Shown here piece by piece: positions 1 through 6,074 of a stretch of 6,074 nt of DNA (its first letter is position 1; each line of letters opens with the position of its first letter). The notes beneath the pieces were generated by a model. It searched no databases and was not told where the DNA came from. It worked only from the letters and a program-made list of their open reading frames with translations. This DNA comes from Methanosarcinales archaeon (GTDB lineage: Archaea; Halobacteriota; Methanosarcinia; Methanosarcinales; Methanosarcinaceae), in NCBI GenBank assembly GCA_012329085.1, contig JAAXQB010000094.1, positions 1 through 6,074 on the forward strand, read 5' to 3'. Both the position numbers and the translations under genes were made by a program.

Positions 1-2
1 AA

Positions 3-173
3 ACAAATGCCAGAGAACCAATGAAAGAAATTGAAGAATTAATTGAACTTAGGAATAATTATCGGCAGAAAAAAGAATGGCAAAAAGCAGATGAGATTCG
101 AGATAAAGTTGCTAAATTGGGTTTTGTTTTGATTGATAGAGACGAAGAGACTATTGCGAAACCTTTGATTTAA
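3..173 (+). CDS. cysS: Cysteinyl-tRNA synthetase, C-terminal end (partial)
   Basis: This is the last 56 codons of a gene that begins upstream of the window, ending at TAA 171-173. The peptide has the pattern I-x-x-L-I-x-x-R-(8)-K-x-W-x-x-A-D-x-I-R-D-x-(3)-L-G-x-x-L-x-D. That pattern matches the helical C-terminal tail of class I cysteinyl-tRNA synthetases, where the helix 'K-x-W-x-x-A-D-x-I-R-D' followed by 'G-x-x-L-x-D' is highly characteristic. The enzyme charges tRNA-Cys with cysteine in the cytoplasm; this tail belongs to the anticodon-binding helical part, so none of the catalytic motifs (HIGH, KMSKS, zinc ligands) can be checked here. The tRNA-Ser gene begins 11 bases after the stop with no visible terminator between, so the two may share a transcript. 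The identification rests only on this short tail; the alternative is another protein with a similar DALR-type helical end. Confidence 0.75.
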   Translation, partial: TNAREPMKEIEELIELRNNYRQKKEWQKADEIRDKVAKLGFVLIDRDEETIAKPLI

Positions 174-184
174 ATTTTGATATT

Positions 185-269
185 GGAAGGATGCCGGAGC
201 GGCTTAACGGGACTGTCTTGAAAACAGTTAGAGGGAAACCTCACATGGGTTCGAATCCCATTCCTTCCT
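185..269 (+). tRNA. tRNA-Ser (anticodon UGA)
   Basis: The full cloverleaf can be drawn. The acceptor stem GGAAGGA (185-191) pairs perfectly with TCCTTCC (262-268). The D arm is closed by CCG 194-196 with CGG 208-210. The anticodon stem ACTGT/ACAGT (212-216/224-228) encloses loop CTTGAAA with anticodon TGA at 219-221, which reads UCA and by wobble other UCN serine codons. A class II variable arm forms GAGG-GAAA-CCTC (231-242), as expected for serine. The T arm is ATGGG-TTCGAAT-CCCAT (245-261). CCA is not encoded, so it must be added after transcription. The discriminator base at 269 is T, whereas bacterial tRNA-Ser normally has G. The gene lies between the cysS tail and the start of the restriction operon. 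Confidence 0.95.
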
Positions 270-308
270 CATAAATTAGAATCTAGAATCTGAAATATAA
301 AAACAATT
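270..308 (+). promoter_or_regulatory. Leader of the hsd operon with possible promoter
   Basis: This 39-base A+T-rich gap separates the tRNA from hsdR. It contains a tandem direct repeat TAGAATC-TAGAATC (277-290) and a TATAAA hexamer at 296-301. If TATAAA is a -10 box, transcription would start at about 308-309, almost on the ATG, giving a leaderless or near-leaderless message; that would agree with the lack of a Shine-Dalgarno sequence before hsdR. No good -35 box is seen at the usual spacing (273-278 is AAATTA). The two TAGAAT hexamers are alternative -10 boxes. No terminator hairpin follows the tRNA, so read-through from the cysS/tRNA transcript is also possible. Confidence 0.25.
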
Positions 309-2819
309 ATGGCAAACTCTAAAGAGGCGAAAGCGCGAATAAAAATAAACAAACTGCTTGAAGAGTCAGGGTGGAGGTTTTTTGATACAGAAAAAGAAGA
401 AGCAAACATACAAGTTGAACCAAATGTAAAAATTACCCAAAAAGACATTGACGCTTTTGGCGAAGATTTTGAAATTACCAAAGATGGATTTATTGATTTT
501 TTGCTTTTAGACGATAAAGGTTTTCCACTTGTTGTCTTGGAAGCCAAAAAAGGTGAGAAAGATCCCCTTGACGGCAAAGAACAAGCTCGTCGATACGCTA
601 AAAGTGAAAATGCTCGCTTTGTTATTCTTTCAAATGGCAATTTACATTACTTTTGGGATTTAGAGCGAGGCGATCCTGAAATAATTACAGAATTTCCAAC
701 ACAAGAATCTTTGACACATCGTCTTGACTTCAAGCCAGACAATAAACGACTTGCTAACGAAGAAGTCAATGATGACTATATTGCACTTACACAAAATCCA
801 AATTTCAAAGATGACCCACGCTATCAAGCAGAAGAGACCCGAAAAAAATATCTTTGGAATGAAGGTTTACGAATTTTGCGACCATATCAACTCAAAGCAA
901 TTCACGCCTTGCAAAAATCCGCTGAAAGCGGAAATGATCGTTTTCTTTTTGAAATGGCAACAGGAACTGGAAAAACTCTTATTTCTGCCGCGATTATCAA
1001 ATTATTTCTACGAACAGGAAATGCAAAAAGAATTTTATTTCTTGTTGACCGCCTAGAATTGGAGGATCAGGCACAAAAAAACTTTGTGCAGTATTTAAGT
1101 AATGATTTTCAATCTGTTATTTATAAACAAAATCGTGATGACTGGAAAAAAGCAGATATTATAGTTACAACAATACAAAGTTTATCCGCTCAAGACAAAT
1201 ACAAAAAACTTTTTTCGCCAACTGATTTTGATTTAGTTATTGCCGATGAATCACACCGAGCAATCGGCGGAAACTCCCGAGCAGTTTTTGAATATTTTAT
1301 CGGCTACAAACTTGGACTTATCGCAACACCAAAAGATTATCTCAAAAATGTTGATCCGCAAAAATTATCTGTCAAAGATCCACGAGGGTGGGAACGCCGA
1401 CAACTTCTAGACACTTACACCACTTTTGGTTGTCCAAATAGCGATCCGACTTTTAGATATAGCTTGCTTGAGGGAGTGCTAGACGAATTTTTAATCAATC
1501 CGATTGTTTCTGACGCTCGCACTGATATCACCACCGAATTACTTTCGGAAAAGGGCTATGCTGTTATGCTAGAAAATGAAGATGGTGAAGAAGCAGAAGA
1601 AACTTTTTTCCAAAGAGATTTTGAAAAGAAATTCTTTTCCGAAAAGACCAATCGTGTCTTTTGCAAGACTTTTCTTGAAAATGCTTTGAAAGATCCAATC
1701 AGCGGAGAAATTGGCAAGAGTATTATTTTTTGCGTAAGTCAAAAACACGCTTCAAAAGTTACCCAAATGCTTAATAAAATGGCGCGTCAACTTTGGGATG
1801 ATAAATACAATTCTGATTTTGCTGTGCAAGTTACATCACACATCGCAGATGCACAACAAATGACGATTAATTTTGCAAATAATATTCTCAACAGGCATAC
1901 AAAATTTTTAGAAAATTACAAATCAAGCAAAACGAGAGTTTGCGTAACCGTCGGAATGATGACAACAGGGTATGATTGTCAAGATATTCTTAATCTTGCT
2001 TTTATGCGACCGATCTTTTCGCCAACAGATTTTATACAAATTAAGGGACGAGGAACGCGAAAATTTGTTTTTGAATACACGGACGAATATGGAGAAAAAC
2101 AGGAAAAAGAAAAAGAAAATTTCAAGCTTCTTGATTTCTTTGCCAACTGCGAATATTTTGAAGAAAAATTTGACTATGACGAAATTCTACAATTACCAGC
2201 GAGGCAAAGTTCTGGCGGAGATGGTGGCGGTACTCCTGTTGATATTGATGAAATAGAAGTATTTGACCCCGACAAAGTAAAGACACTTACCGAAAAACCT
2301 GTTGGAGTTGAAGGAATGAAAGTTGATCGCCGACTTTTTGAAAAAGCGTGCGAAGAATTACAAGACGATGAAGCAATTAAAATTGCCGTAGAAAATGAGC
2401 AATGGGACAAAGCGGTGTATATTGTCCGCGAGAAATATGAGGACAAGCCAAAACTTTTCTTAAATCTTGAAAAAATCCGCAAAAGCGAAAATCTTGATCG
2501 TCGCTTGTCTTGGCGAGAATTTTTAGAAAGGATTTTTGGACTCATTGACGGCTTCAAAGATAAGAATGAGCTTTTAGAAGAAGAATGTGAAAAGTTTATT
2601 TCTATTTACAAACCAGAAAATAAATATGTTCCGTATATCAAAAACTTTATGAAGGCTTATATCGGAAATGAGTATTTTAGAAATGAAATAAACAGTAAAA
2701 GGTTTCCACGAGAATATGCGGGTTTTGAAATGAGGGAATATCAGGCACTAAATGGCTACCGCCAAATTGTTCCTGAATATGTAAAAGATTATGTACCTGT
2801 TAATCAATTTATGAAATAA
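309..2819 (+). CDS. hsdR: Type I restriction enzyme R subunit (EcoEI-like HsdR)
   Basis: This is the 836-residue motor and nuclease subunit of a type I restriction-modification complex, which translocates DNA with ATP and cuts when the target is unmethylated. The N-terminal nuclease has D63 in 'FIDFLLL', then E78-A-K80 and Q92-x-x-x-Y96, the PD-(D/E)xK plus QxxxY signature of HsdR. The SF2 motor follows: Walker A A-T-G-T-G-K-T at 217-223, DEAD-box variant D-E-S-H at 313-316, motif III I-A-T-P at 338-341, motif V T-G-Y-D at 553-556, and motif VI Q-I-K-G-R-G-T-R at 577-584. A glycine-rich linker (635-641) leads to a C-terminal region (about 645-830) like the EcoEI R C-terminal domain that docks on the methylase. 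The segment D-T-Y-x-T-F-G-C-P around 368-376 is also typical of the EcoEI branch. Length is normal for that branch and all motifs are intact. The ATG at 309 has no Shine-Dalgarno sequence, but it gives a normal N terminus. Confidence 0.96.
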   Translation: MANSKEAKARIKINKLLEESGWRFFDTEKEEANIQVEPNVKITQKDIDAFGEDFEITKDGFIDFLLLDDKGFPLVVLEAKKGEKDPLDGKEQARRYAKSENARFVILSNGNLHYFWDLERGDPEIITEFPTQESLTHRLDFKPDNKRLANEEVNDDYIALTQNPNFKDDPRYQAEETRKKYLWNEGLRILRPYQLKAIHALQKSAESGNDRFLFEMATGTGKTLISAAIIKLFLRTGNAKRILFLVDRLELEDQAQKNFVQYLSNDFQSVIYKQNRDDWKKADIIVTTIQSLSAQDKYKKLFSPTDFDLVIADESHRAIGGNSRAVFEYFIGYKLGLIATPKDYLKNVDPQKLSVKDPRGWERRQLLDTYTTFGCPNSDPTFRYSLLEGVLDEFLINPIVSDARTDITTELLSEKGYAVMLENEDGEEAEETFFQRDFEKKFFSEKTNRVFCKTFLENALKDPISGEIGKSIIFCVSQKHASKVTQMLNKMARQLWDDKYNSDFAVQVTSHIADAQQMTINFANNILNRHTKFLENYKSSKTRVCVTVGMMTTGYDCQDILNLAFMRPIFSPTDFIQIKGRGTRKFVFEYTDEYGEKQEKEKENFKLLDFFANCEYFEEKFDYDEILQLPARQSSGGDGGGTPVDIDEIEVFDPDKVKTLTEKPVGVEGMKVDRRLFEKACEELQDDEAIKIAVENEQWDKAVYIVREKYEDKPKLFLNLEKIRKSENLDRRLSWREFLERIFGLIDGFKDKNELLEEECEKFISIYKPENKYVPYIKNFMKAYIGNEYFRNEINSKRFPREYAGFEMREYQALNGYRQIVPEYVKDYVPVNQFMK

Positions 2820-2821
2820 TT

Positions 2822-3862
2822 ATGACTAAAAAAATTACAATTAAAGATGAGTTGACAGAATTTCTACTTTACACCTCTCCAAATGGCAAGGTAAAAGTGG
2901 ATGTTTTATTGCAAAATGAGACTATTTGGCTTTCACAAAAGAAAATAGCAGATCTTTTTGATGTGGGAATACCGGCTATTTCCAAACATTTAAAAAACAT
3001 TTTCGAAAGTGGTGAATTAAACGAAGGAGTGGTTGTTTCCATTTTGGAAATACCCACTCAACATGGAGCAATAAAAAGTAAAACACAGAACACAAAAACA
3101 AAATTTTATAATCTCAGTGCCATTTTAGCCATTGGTTATCGTGTTAATTCAAAAAGAGCAACACAATTTAGAATTTGGGCGACAAAAATTTTAGAAGAAT
3201 ATGTAATCAAAGGTTTTTCAATGAATGTTGAAAGATTAAAAGACCCCACTCCAATTTTTGGAAAGGATTATTTTCGTGAACAATTAGAAATAATTCGAGA
3301 TATTCGTAGTAGTGAGAGACGAATGTATCAGCAAATTACGGATATTTATGCCGAATGTTCAATTGATTATGATAGAGATTCAGAAATAACAAAAGAATTT
3401 TTTGCAACCGTGCAAAATAAACTGCATTGGGCGATTGCCAAACAAACGGCGGCAGAAATTATTGTTAGCAGGGCAGCTTCTAGAAAAGAAAAAATGGGGC
3501 TGACATCTTGGAAAAATTCTCCAAACGGAAAAATTAGAAAACCCGATGTAATAGTTGCAAAAAATTATCTTACGGAAAAAGAATTAAAACCGCTCAATAG
3601 AATTGTAACGATGTATTTGGACTATGCGGAGCATCAAGCGGAAAAATATATTGCCATGACCATGAAAGATTGGGTTGAGAAATTAGATGCTTTTTTGCAA
3701 TTTAATAAAGAAGATATTTTGGAAAATGCTGGCAAGGTAACTGCCGAAATTGCAAAAGCTTTTGCAGAAAGTGAATTTGAGAAATATAAACCCACTCAAA
3801 ACAGGGACTATATCTCTGATTTTGATAAACAGATTAAAAAACTTTCATCTAACCAAAAATAA
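2822..3862 (+). CDS. RhuM-family protein (virulence RhuM-like)
   Basis: The 346-residue product matches my recollection of the RhuM family, named after a gene on Salmonella pathogenicity island 3 and often found beside type I restriction genes. Its biochemical function is not established. Residues 33-66 (I-W-L-S-Q-K-K-I-A-D-L-F followed by I-S-K-H-L-K-N-I) look like a helix-turn-helix DNA-binding segment. Residues 97-131 (N-L-S-A-I-L-A-I-G-Y-R-V-N-S then A-T-x-F-R-x-W-A-T) are the family's most recognisable block and resemble N-terminal domains of phage KilA/Bro-type proteins. The C-terminal half (about 150-340) is probably helical, with L-H-W-A-I-x-x-x-T-A-A-E at 201-212 and D-Y-A-E-x-Q-A at 267-273. 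There is no signal peptide or membrane segment, so it is probably cytoplasmic. It begins two bases after hsdR stops and ends two bases before hsdM, so co-expression is near certain. DNA binding, regulation of the operon or an auxiliary defence role are inferences. Confidence 0.88.
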   Translation: MTKKITIKDELTEFLLYTSPNGKVKVDVLLQNETIWLSQKKIADLFDVGIPAISKHLKNIFESGELNEGVVVSILEIPTQHGAIKSKTQNTKTKFYNLSAILAIGYRVNSKRATQFRIWATKILEEYVIKGFSMNVERLKDPTPIFGKDYFREQLEIIRDIRSSERRMYQQITDIYAECSIDYDRDSEITKEFFATVQNKLHWAIAKQTAAEIIVSRAASRKEKMGLTSWKNSPNGKIRKPDVIVAKNYLTEKELKPLNRIVTMYLDYAEHQAEKYIAMTMKDWVEKLDAFLQFNKEDILENAGKVTAEIAKAFAESEFEKYKPTQNRDYISDFDKQIKKLSSNQK

Positions 3863-3864
3863 TT

Positions 3865-5268
3865 ATGCTTAATTCTGAAACAAAACGAAAAATTAACTCC
3901 GCGCGAGATATTCTCGTTGGGAAAGTTACCAATCCAATCGCTCAAGTGGATCAAATCACTAATGCCTTGATTTACAAATTTATGGACGATATGGATCAAG
4001 AAAATATTGAGGTGGATTTAAAACAGCAGTTTTTTGTTGGCGATTATGCTCAATATTCGTGGAGTAAATTATTAGACAAAAAACTTTCTGGACAAGAGCG
4101 ATTTAATCTTTACGAAGAGGCGACTAAAAAGATGGCTCTCAACAAAAATATTCCGCAACTTTTCCGTAACATCTTCAAAGATGCACGATTGCCATACAAT
4201 GACCCACGCGTTTTGTCGCTTTTCCTCAAAGAGATAAACGAATTTTCATATTCACACAGCGAAGAACTTGGTAATGCTTTTGAATATTTACTATCAATTC
4301 TCGGCTCACAAGGCGATGCTGGAATGTTTCGCACTCCGCGACATATTATTGACTTTATCACCGAAGTTGTTGACCCAAAGAAAAACGAAACAATTCTTGA
4401 TTCTGCCTGCGGAACGGCTGGATTTTTGATTTCCGCCTATAAACATATTTTAAAAAATCACGACGGACTGGACAATAAAATAGGCAAACCGACAAATAAA
4501 GAAACAAATTTAACACCAGACGAAAAAACAAAACTGATGAATAATATTTCTGGTTATGATATTTCTGATGAGATGGTAAAACTCTCACTTGTAAATATGT
4601 TTTTACATGGCTTTCAAAATCCGAATATTTTTGTTTATGATACGCTTTCTAGCGAAAAACGATGGGGTGAGCAGTTTGATGTGATTATGGCAAATCCGCC
4701 GTTTATGACGCCAAAAGGTGGAATCAAACCACACAAAAAGTTTTCTATTCAAGCCAATCGTGCTGAAGTGCTTTTTGTGGATTACATTATGGAGCATTTG
4801 AGCATCAAAGGACGCGCGGGGATTATTGTGCCAGAGGGGGTAATTTTTAAAGGTGACAAAGCTTACAAAGCACTTCGTAAAAAACTGGTAGAAGACGGAC
4901 TTTTTGCGGTAGTGAGTTTGCCTGCAGGAGTTTTCAAGCCTTATTCAGGAGTGAAAACTTCAATTCTGCTTTTTGATAATCAAGTCGCCAAAAAGACGAA
5001 CGAAATGCTGTTTATAAAAGTAGAAAACGATGGTTTTGATCTTGGCGCTCAACGGCGAGAGATTGATAAAAATGATTTACCAAAAGCGGTGGAGATTTTG
5101 GAAATATGGAAAACTGGCAAGAAAAAGAAAAGCGATATTGCTCTGTGGGTGAAAAAAGAAAAAATTATAGAGATTGGAGATTATAATTTGACTGGCGAAA
5201 GATATCGAGAGGTTGAGGTATATAAAAATGTGAAATGGGAGATGAAGAAATTAGTGGCAAATTTGTGA
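3865..5268 (+). CDS. hsdM: Type I N6-adenine DNA methyltransferase subunit (HsdM), tail frameshifted
   Basis: The 467-residue product is the modification subunit, which transfers methyl from S-adenosylmethionine to adenine N6 within the HsdS target. The N-terminal helical domain (about 1-140) is followed by G-x-F-R-T-P-R-H at 153-160, the usual lead-in to the catalytic domain. SAM-binding motif I is D-S-A-C-G-T-A-G at 179-186, and catalytic motif IV is N-P-P-F at 277-280, both intact. 'I-V-P-E-G-V-I-F' (321-328) and 'L-P-A-G-V-F-K-P' (352-359) are further family blocks. The conserved ending Y-N-L-T-G-E-R-Y at 440-447 marks where HsdM proper stops. The last residues (about 458-463, W-E-M-K-K-L) instead look like the opening of an HsdS target recognition domain, and translation then reaches UGA 5266-5268. 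HsdS-like sequence continues one frame over, so this UGA is probably created by a single-base shift in an original HsdM-HsdS fusion. Start ATG 3865 follows the rhuM stop by two bases and has no Shine-Dalgarno sequence. Confidence 0.95.
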   Translation: MLNSETKRKINSARDILVGKVTNPIAQVDQITNALIYKFMDDMDQENIEVDLKQQFFVGDYAQYSWSKLLDKKLSGQERFNLYEEATKKMALNKNIPQLFRNIFKDARLPYNDPRVLSLFLKEINEFSYSHSEELGNAFEYLLSILGSQGDAGMFRTPRHIIDFITEVVDPKKNETILDSACGTAGFLISAYKHILKNHDGLDNKIGKPTNKETNLTPDEKTKLMNNISGYDISDEMVKLSLVNMFLHGFQNPNIFVYDTLSSEKRWGEQFDVIMANPPFMTPKGGIKPHKKFSIQANRAEVLFVDYIMEHLSIKGRAGIIVPEGVIFKGDKAYKALRKKLVEDGLFAVVSLPAGVFKPYSGVKTSILLFDNQVAKKTNEMLFIKVENDGFDLGAQRREIDKNDLPKAVEILEIWKTGKKKKSDIALWVKKEKIIEIGDYNLTGERYREVEVYKNVKWEMKKLVANL

Positions 5269-5275
5269 GATTTTG
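5251..5275 (+). other. Probable frameshift joining hsdM to hsdS
   Basis: In the hsdM frame this reads L-V-A-N-L-stop. In the +1 frame the same DNA from 5261 reads I-C-E-I-L-N-G, the continuation of a target recognition domain. That +1 frame is closed upstream by TAG 5252-5254. Deleting one A from the AAA run at 5259-5261 gives W-E-M-K-K-L-V-A-I-C-E-I, which aligns without gaps to the opening of the second target recognition domain, V-E-M-V-E-L-G-E-V-G-K-I (encoded 5813-5848). No long homopolymer or short tandem repeat is present, so slipped-strand phase variation is not suggested. Confidence 0.65.
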
Positions 5276-6074
5276 AATGGTTATGCTTTTAAAAGTAAAA
5301 ACTATACAGAAAATGGCATTCGTATTATACGAATTACAAATGTGCAAAAAGGTAAAATTGTTGATAATAATTCAAAATTTTATCCAGTAGATACAAGCGA
5401 ATCGATTTCAAGGTATGGATTAAGAGAGAATGACATCCTACTTTCTCTTACTGGGAATGTTGGGCGTATTGGAATTTTGCGAAAAGAGTTGCTACCAGCT
5501 TCATTAAATCAAAGAGTTGCTTGTTTGCGTGTAGATGAAAATAAAATATTAACAAAATATTTTTTTTATATTCTCAATCAAGGTAATTTTGAAAATGATT
5601 GTATAAAATCTGCAAGTGGTATTGCCCAAAAGAATTTGAGTACGGTTTGGCTTGAGAAATACAAAATCCCACTCCCGCCCCTTGAAGTTCAAAAAGAAAT
5701 CGTGGAGCAGATTGAAGTCAAACAAAATGCCATCAACCACGCCCGCGAAATTATCAAAAATCTTGAGAGAGAGAGACGATATTTTGGTCAAGAACTTAGA
5801 AAGTTAGAAGATGTTGAAATGGTGGAGTTGGGGGAGGTTGGAAAAATTTCTATGTGTAAACGCATATTTAAAAATCAAACAACCAACAAAGGAGATATTC
5901 CTTTTTATAAAATGGGTACATTTGGCAAACAACCTGATGCGTATATAAGTAGAGAGCTATTTGAAGATTATAGAAAAAAATATTCTTATCCTAAGAAAGG
6001 TGATATTTTACTTTCAACGTTTGGGACAATAGGGAGAACAGTTGTTTTTGATGGTAATCCAGCATATTTTCAAG
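5261..6074 (+). CDS. hsdS: Type I specificity subunit (HsdS), 5' end unclear, 3' end beyond window
   Basis: This reading frame stays open to the window edge and encodes the DNA-recognition subunit, which holds two target recognition domains separated by helical spacers. TRD1 starts at I-C-E-I-L-N-G-Y-A-F-K-S and contains D-I-L-L-S-L-T-G-N-V-G-R-I-G (5432-5473). It ends near P-L-P-P-L-E (5669-5686), followed by a long charged helix to about 5806, the conserved central spacer. TRD2 begins V-E-M-V-E-L-G-E-V (5813-5839), includes D-I-P-F-Y-K and D-I-L-L-S-T-F-G-T-I-G-R (6002-6037), and is cut at 6074. The two domains share the D-I-L-L-S core but differ elsewhere, as expected for a bipartite asymmetric target. 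No in-frame ATG occurs before 5819, after all of TRD1. Possible starts are TTG 5273, four bases after the hsdM stop, or GTG 5342, which would cut into TRD1. The likelier reading is that the gene was fused in frame to hsdM and is shifted by one base. The start given is where homology begins, not a start codon. Confidence 0.88.
   Translation, partial: MCEILNGYAFKSKNYTENGIRIIRITNVQKGKIVDNNSKFYPVDTSESISRYGLRENDILLSLTGNVGRIGILRKELLPASLNQRVACLRVDENKILTKYFFYILNQGNFENDCIKSASGIAQKNLSTVWLEKYKIPLPPLEVQKEIVEQIEVKQNAINHAREIIKNLERERRYFGQELRKLEDVEMVELGEVGKISMCKRIFKNQTTNKGDIPFYKMGTFGKQPDAYISRELFEDYRKKYSYPKKGDILLSTFGTIGRTVVFDGNPAYFQ

Noticed and set aside
174..184. Terminator between cysS and the tRNA
   Set aside because: The gap is only 11 A+T-rich bases with no inverted repeat.
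269..640. Reverse-strand reading frames opposite hsdR (also 2174-2557), rhuM (2869-3057) and hsdM (4110-4361, 4358-4588, 4603-4797)
   Set aside because: They lie wholly or mainly within strongly supported + strand genes, their products match no family I recognise, and they look like low-complexity shadows of the opposite strand.
5254..5269. Programmed +1 frameshift at UUG-UGA-G like the one in prfB
   Set aside because: The prfB signal needs CUU-UGA with a Shine-Dalgarno-like sequence a few bases upstream. Here the P-site tRNA would have to re-pair on UGU, and the nearest purine-rich stretch (GGGAG, 5237-5241) is over 20 bases away. A plain one-base indel is simpler.
5266..5292. UGA 5266 read as glycine (Gracilibacteria/SR1-type code), extending hsdM
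   Set aside because: Read-through adds only eight codons before TAA 5290-5292 and does not reach the HsdS frame. The 836-codon hsdR and the rhuM gene have no internal UGA, which recoding lineages would be expected to show.
5549..5791. Reverse-strand open frame inside hsdS
   Set aside because: It covers the conserved HsdS spacer read in another frame, and its product shows no domain features.
1..6074. CRISPR array, insertion sequence, integrase or tRNA-end direct repeat
   Set aside because: No regularly spaced repeats, transposase or recombinase motifs, or second copy of the tRNA 3' end were seen within the window.

Overview
The window is A+T-rich bacterial DNA with all supported genes on the + strand. 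It holds the 3' end of a housekeeping gene (apparently cysteinyl-tRNA synthetase, cysS), a complete tRNA-Ser(UGA), and then a type I restriction-modification operon in the order hsdR - rhuM-like - hsdM - hsdS, with hsdS running off the right edge. TAA ends the first three protein genes. UGA never occurs inside the long reading frames, which fits the ordinary bacterial code. None of the three visible start codons (309, 2822, 3865) has a convincing Shine-Dalgarno sequence. Small, A+T-rich genomes such as Patescibacteria/CPR would fit, but this placement is an impression and not a proof; Bacteroidota-like lineages also often lack Shine-Dalgarno sequences.

Region by region: 3-173 is the tail of the synthetase. 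185-269 is the tRNA-Ser with a long variable arm, and it marks the boundary between core and accessory DNA. 270-308 is a short A+T-rich leader with a possible promoter. 309-2819 encodes an EcoEI-type HsdR with a PD-(D/E)xK nuclease and SF2 helicase motor. 2822-3862 encodes a RhuM-family protein. 3865-5268 encodes HsdM, a gamma-class N6-adenine methyltransferase. From about 5261 to the end the specificity subunit HsdS is read in the +1 frame relative to hsdM. No stretch longer than 300 bases lacks a gene.

How it works together: HsdS should recognise a bipartite DNA target through two target recognition domains (TRDs). With HsdM it should methylate adenines in that target, and with HsdR it should translocate and cut unmethylated DNA. 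RhuM has no established role in that reaction, but it sits between hsdR and hsdM with two-base gaps on both sides, so it is very likely co-expressed.

The most notable observation is the hsdM/hsdS junction. The hsdM frame runs through the first half of a typical TRD opening (W-E-M-K-K-L) and stops at UGA. The second half (I-C-E-I-L-N-G-Y-A-F-K-S) continues in another frame that has no ATG until after the whole of TRD1. Removing one base from the AAA run at 5259-5261 would join them into one HsdM-HsdS polypeptide whose TRD1 opening aligns residue for residue with the TRD2 opening. This looks like a frameshifted HsdM-HsdS fusion, either a real mutation or a sequencing/assembly error. Reinitiation at a TTG is the main alternative.
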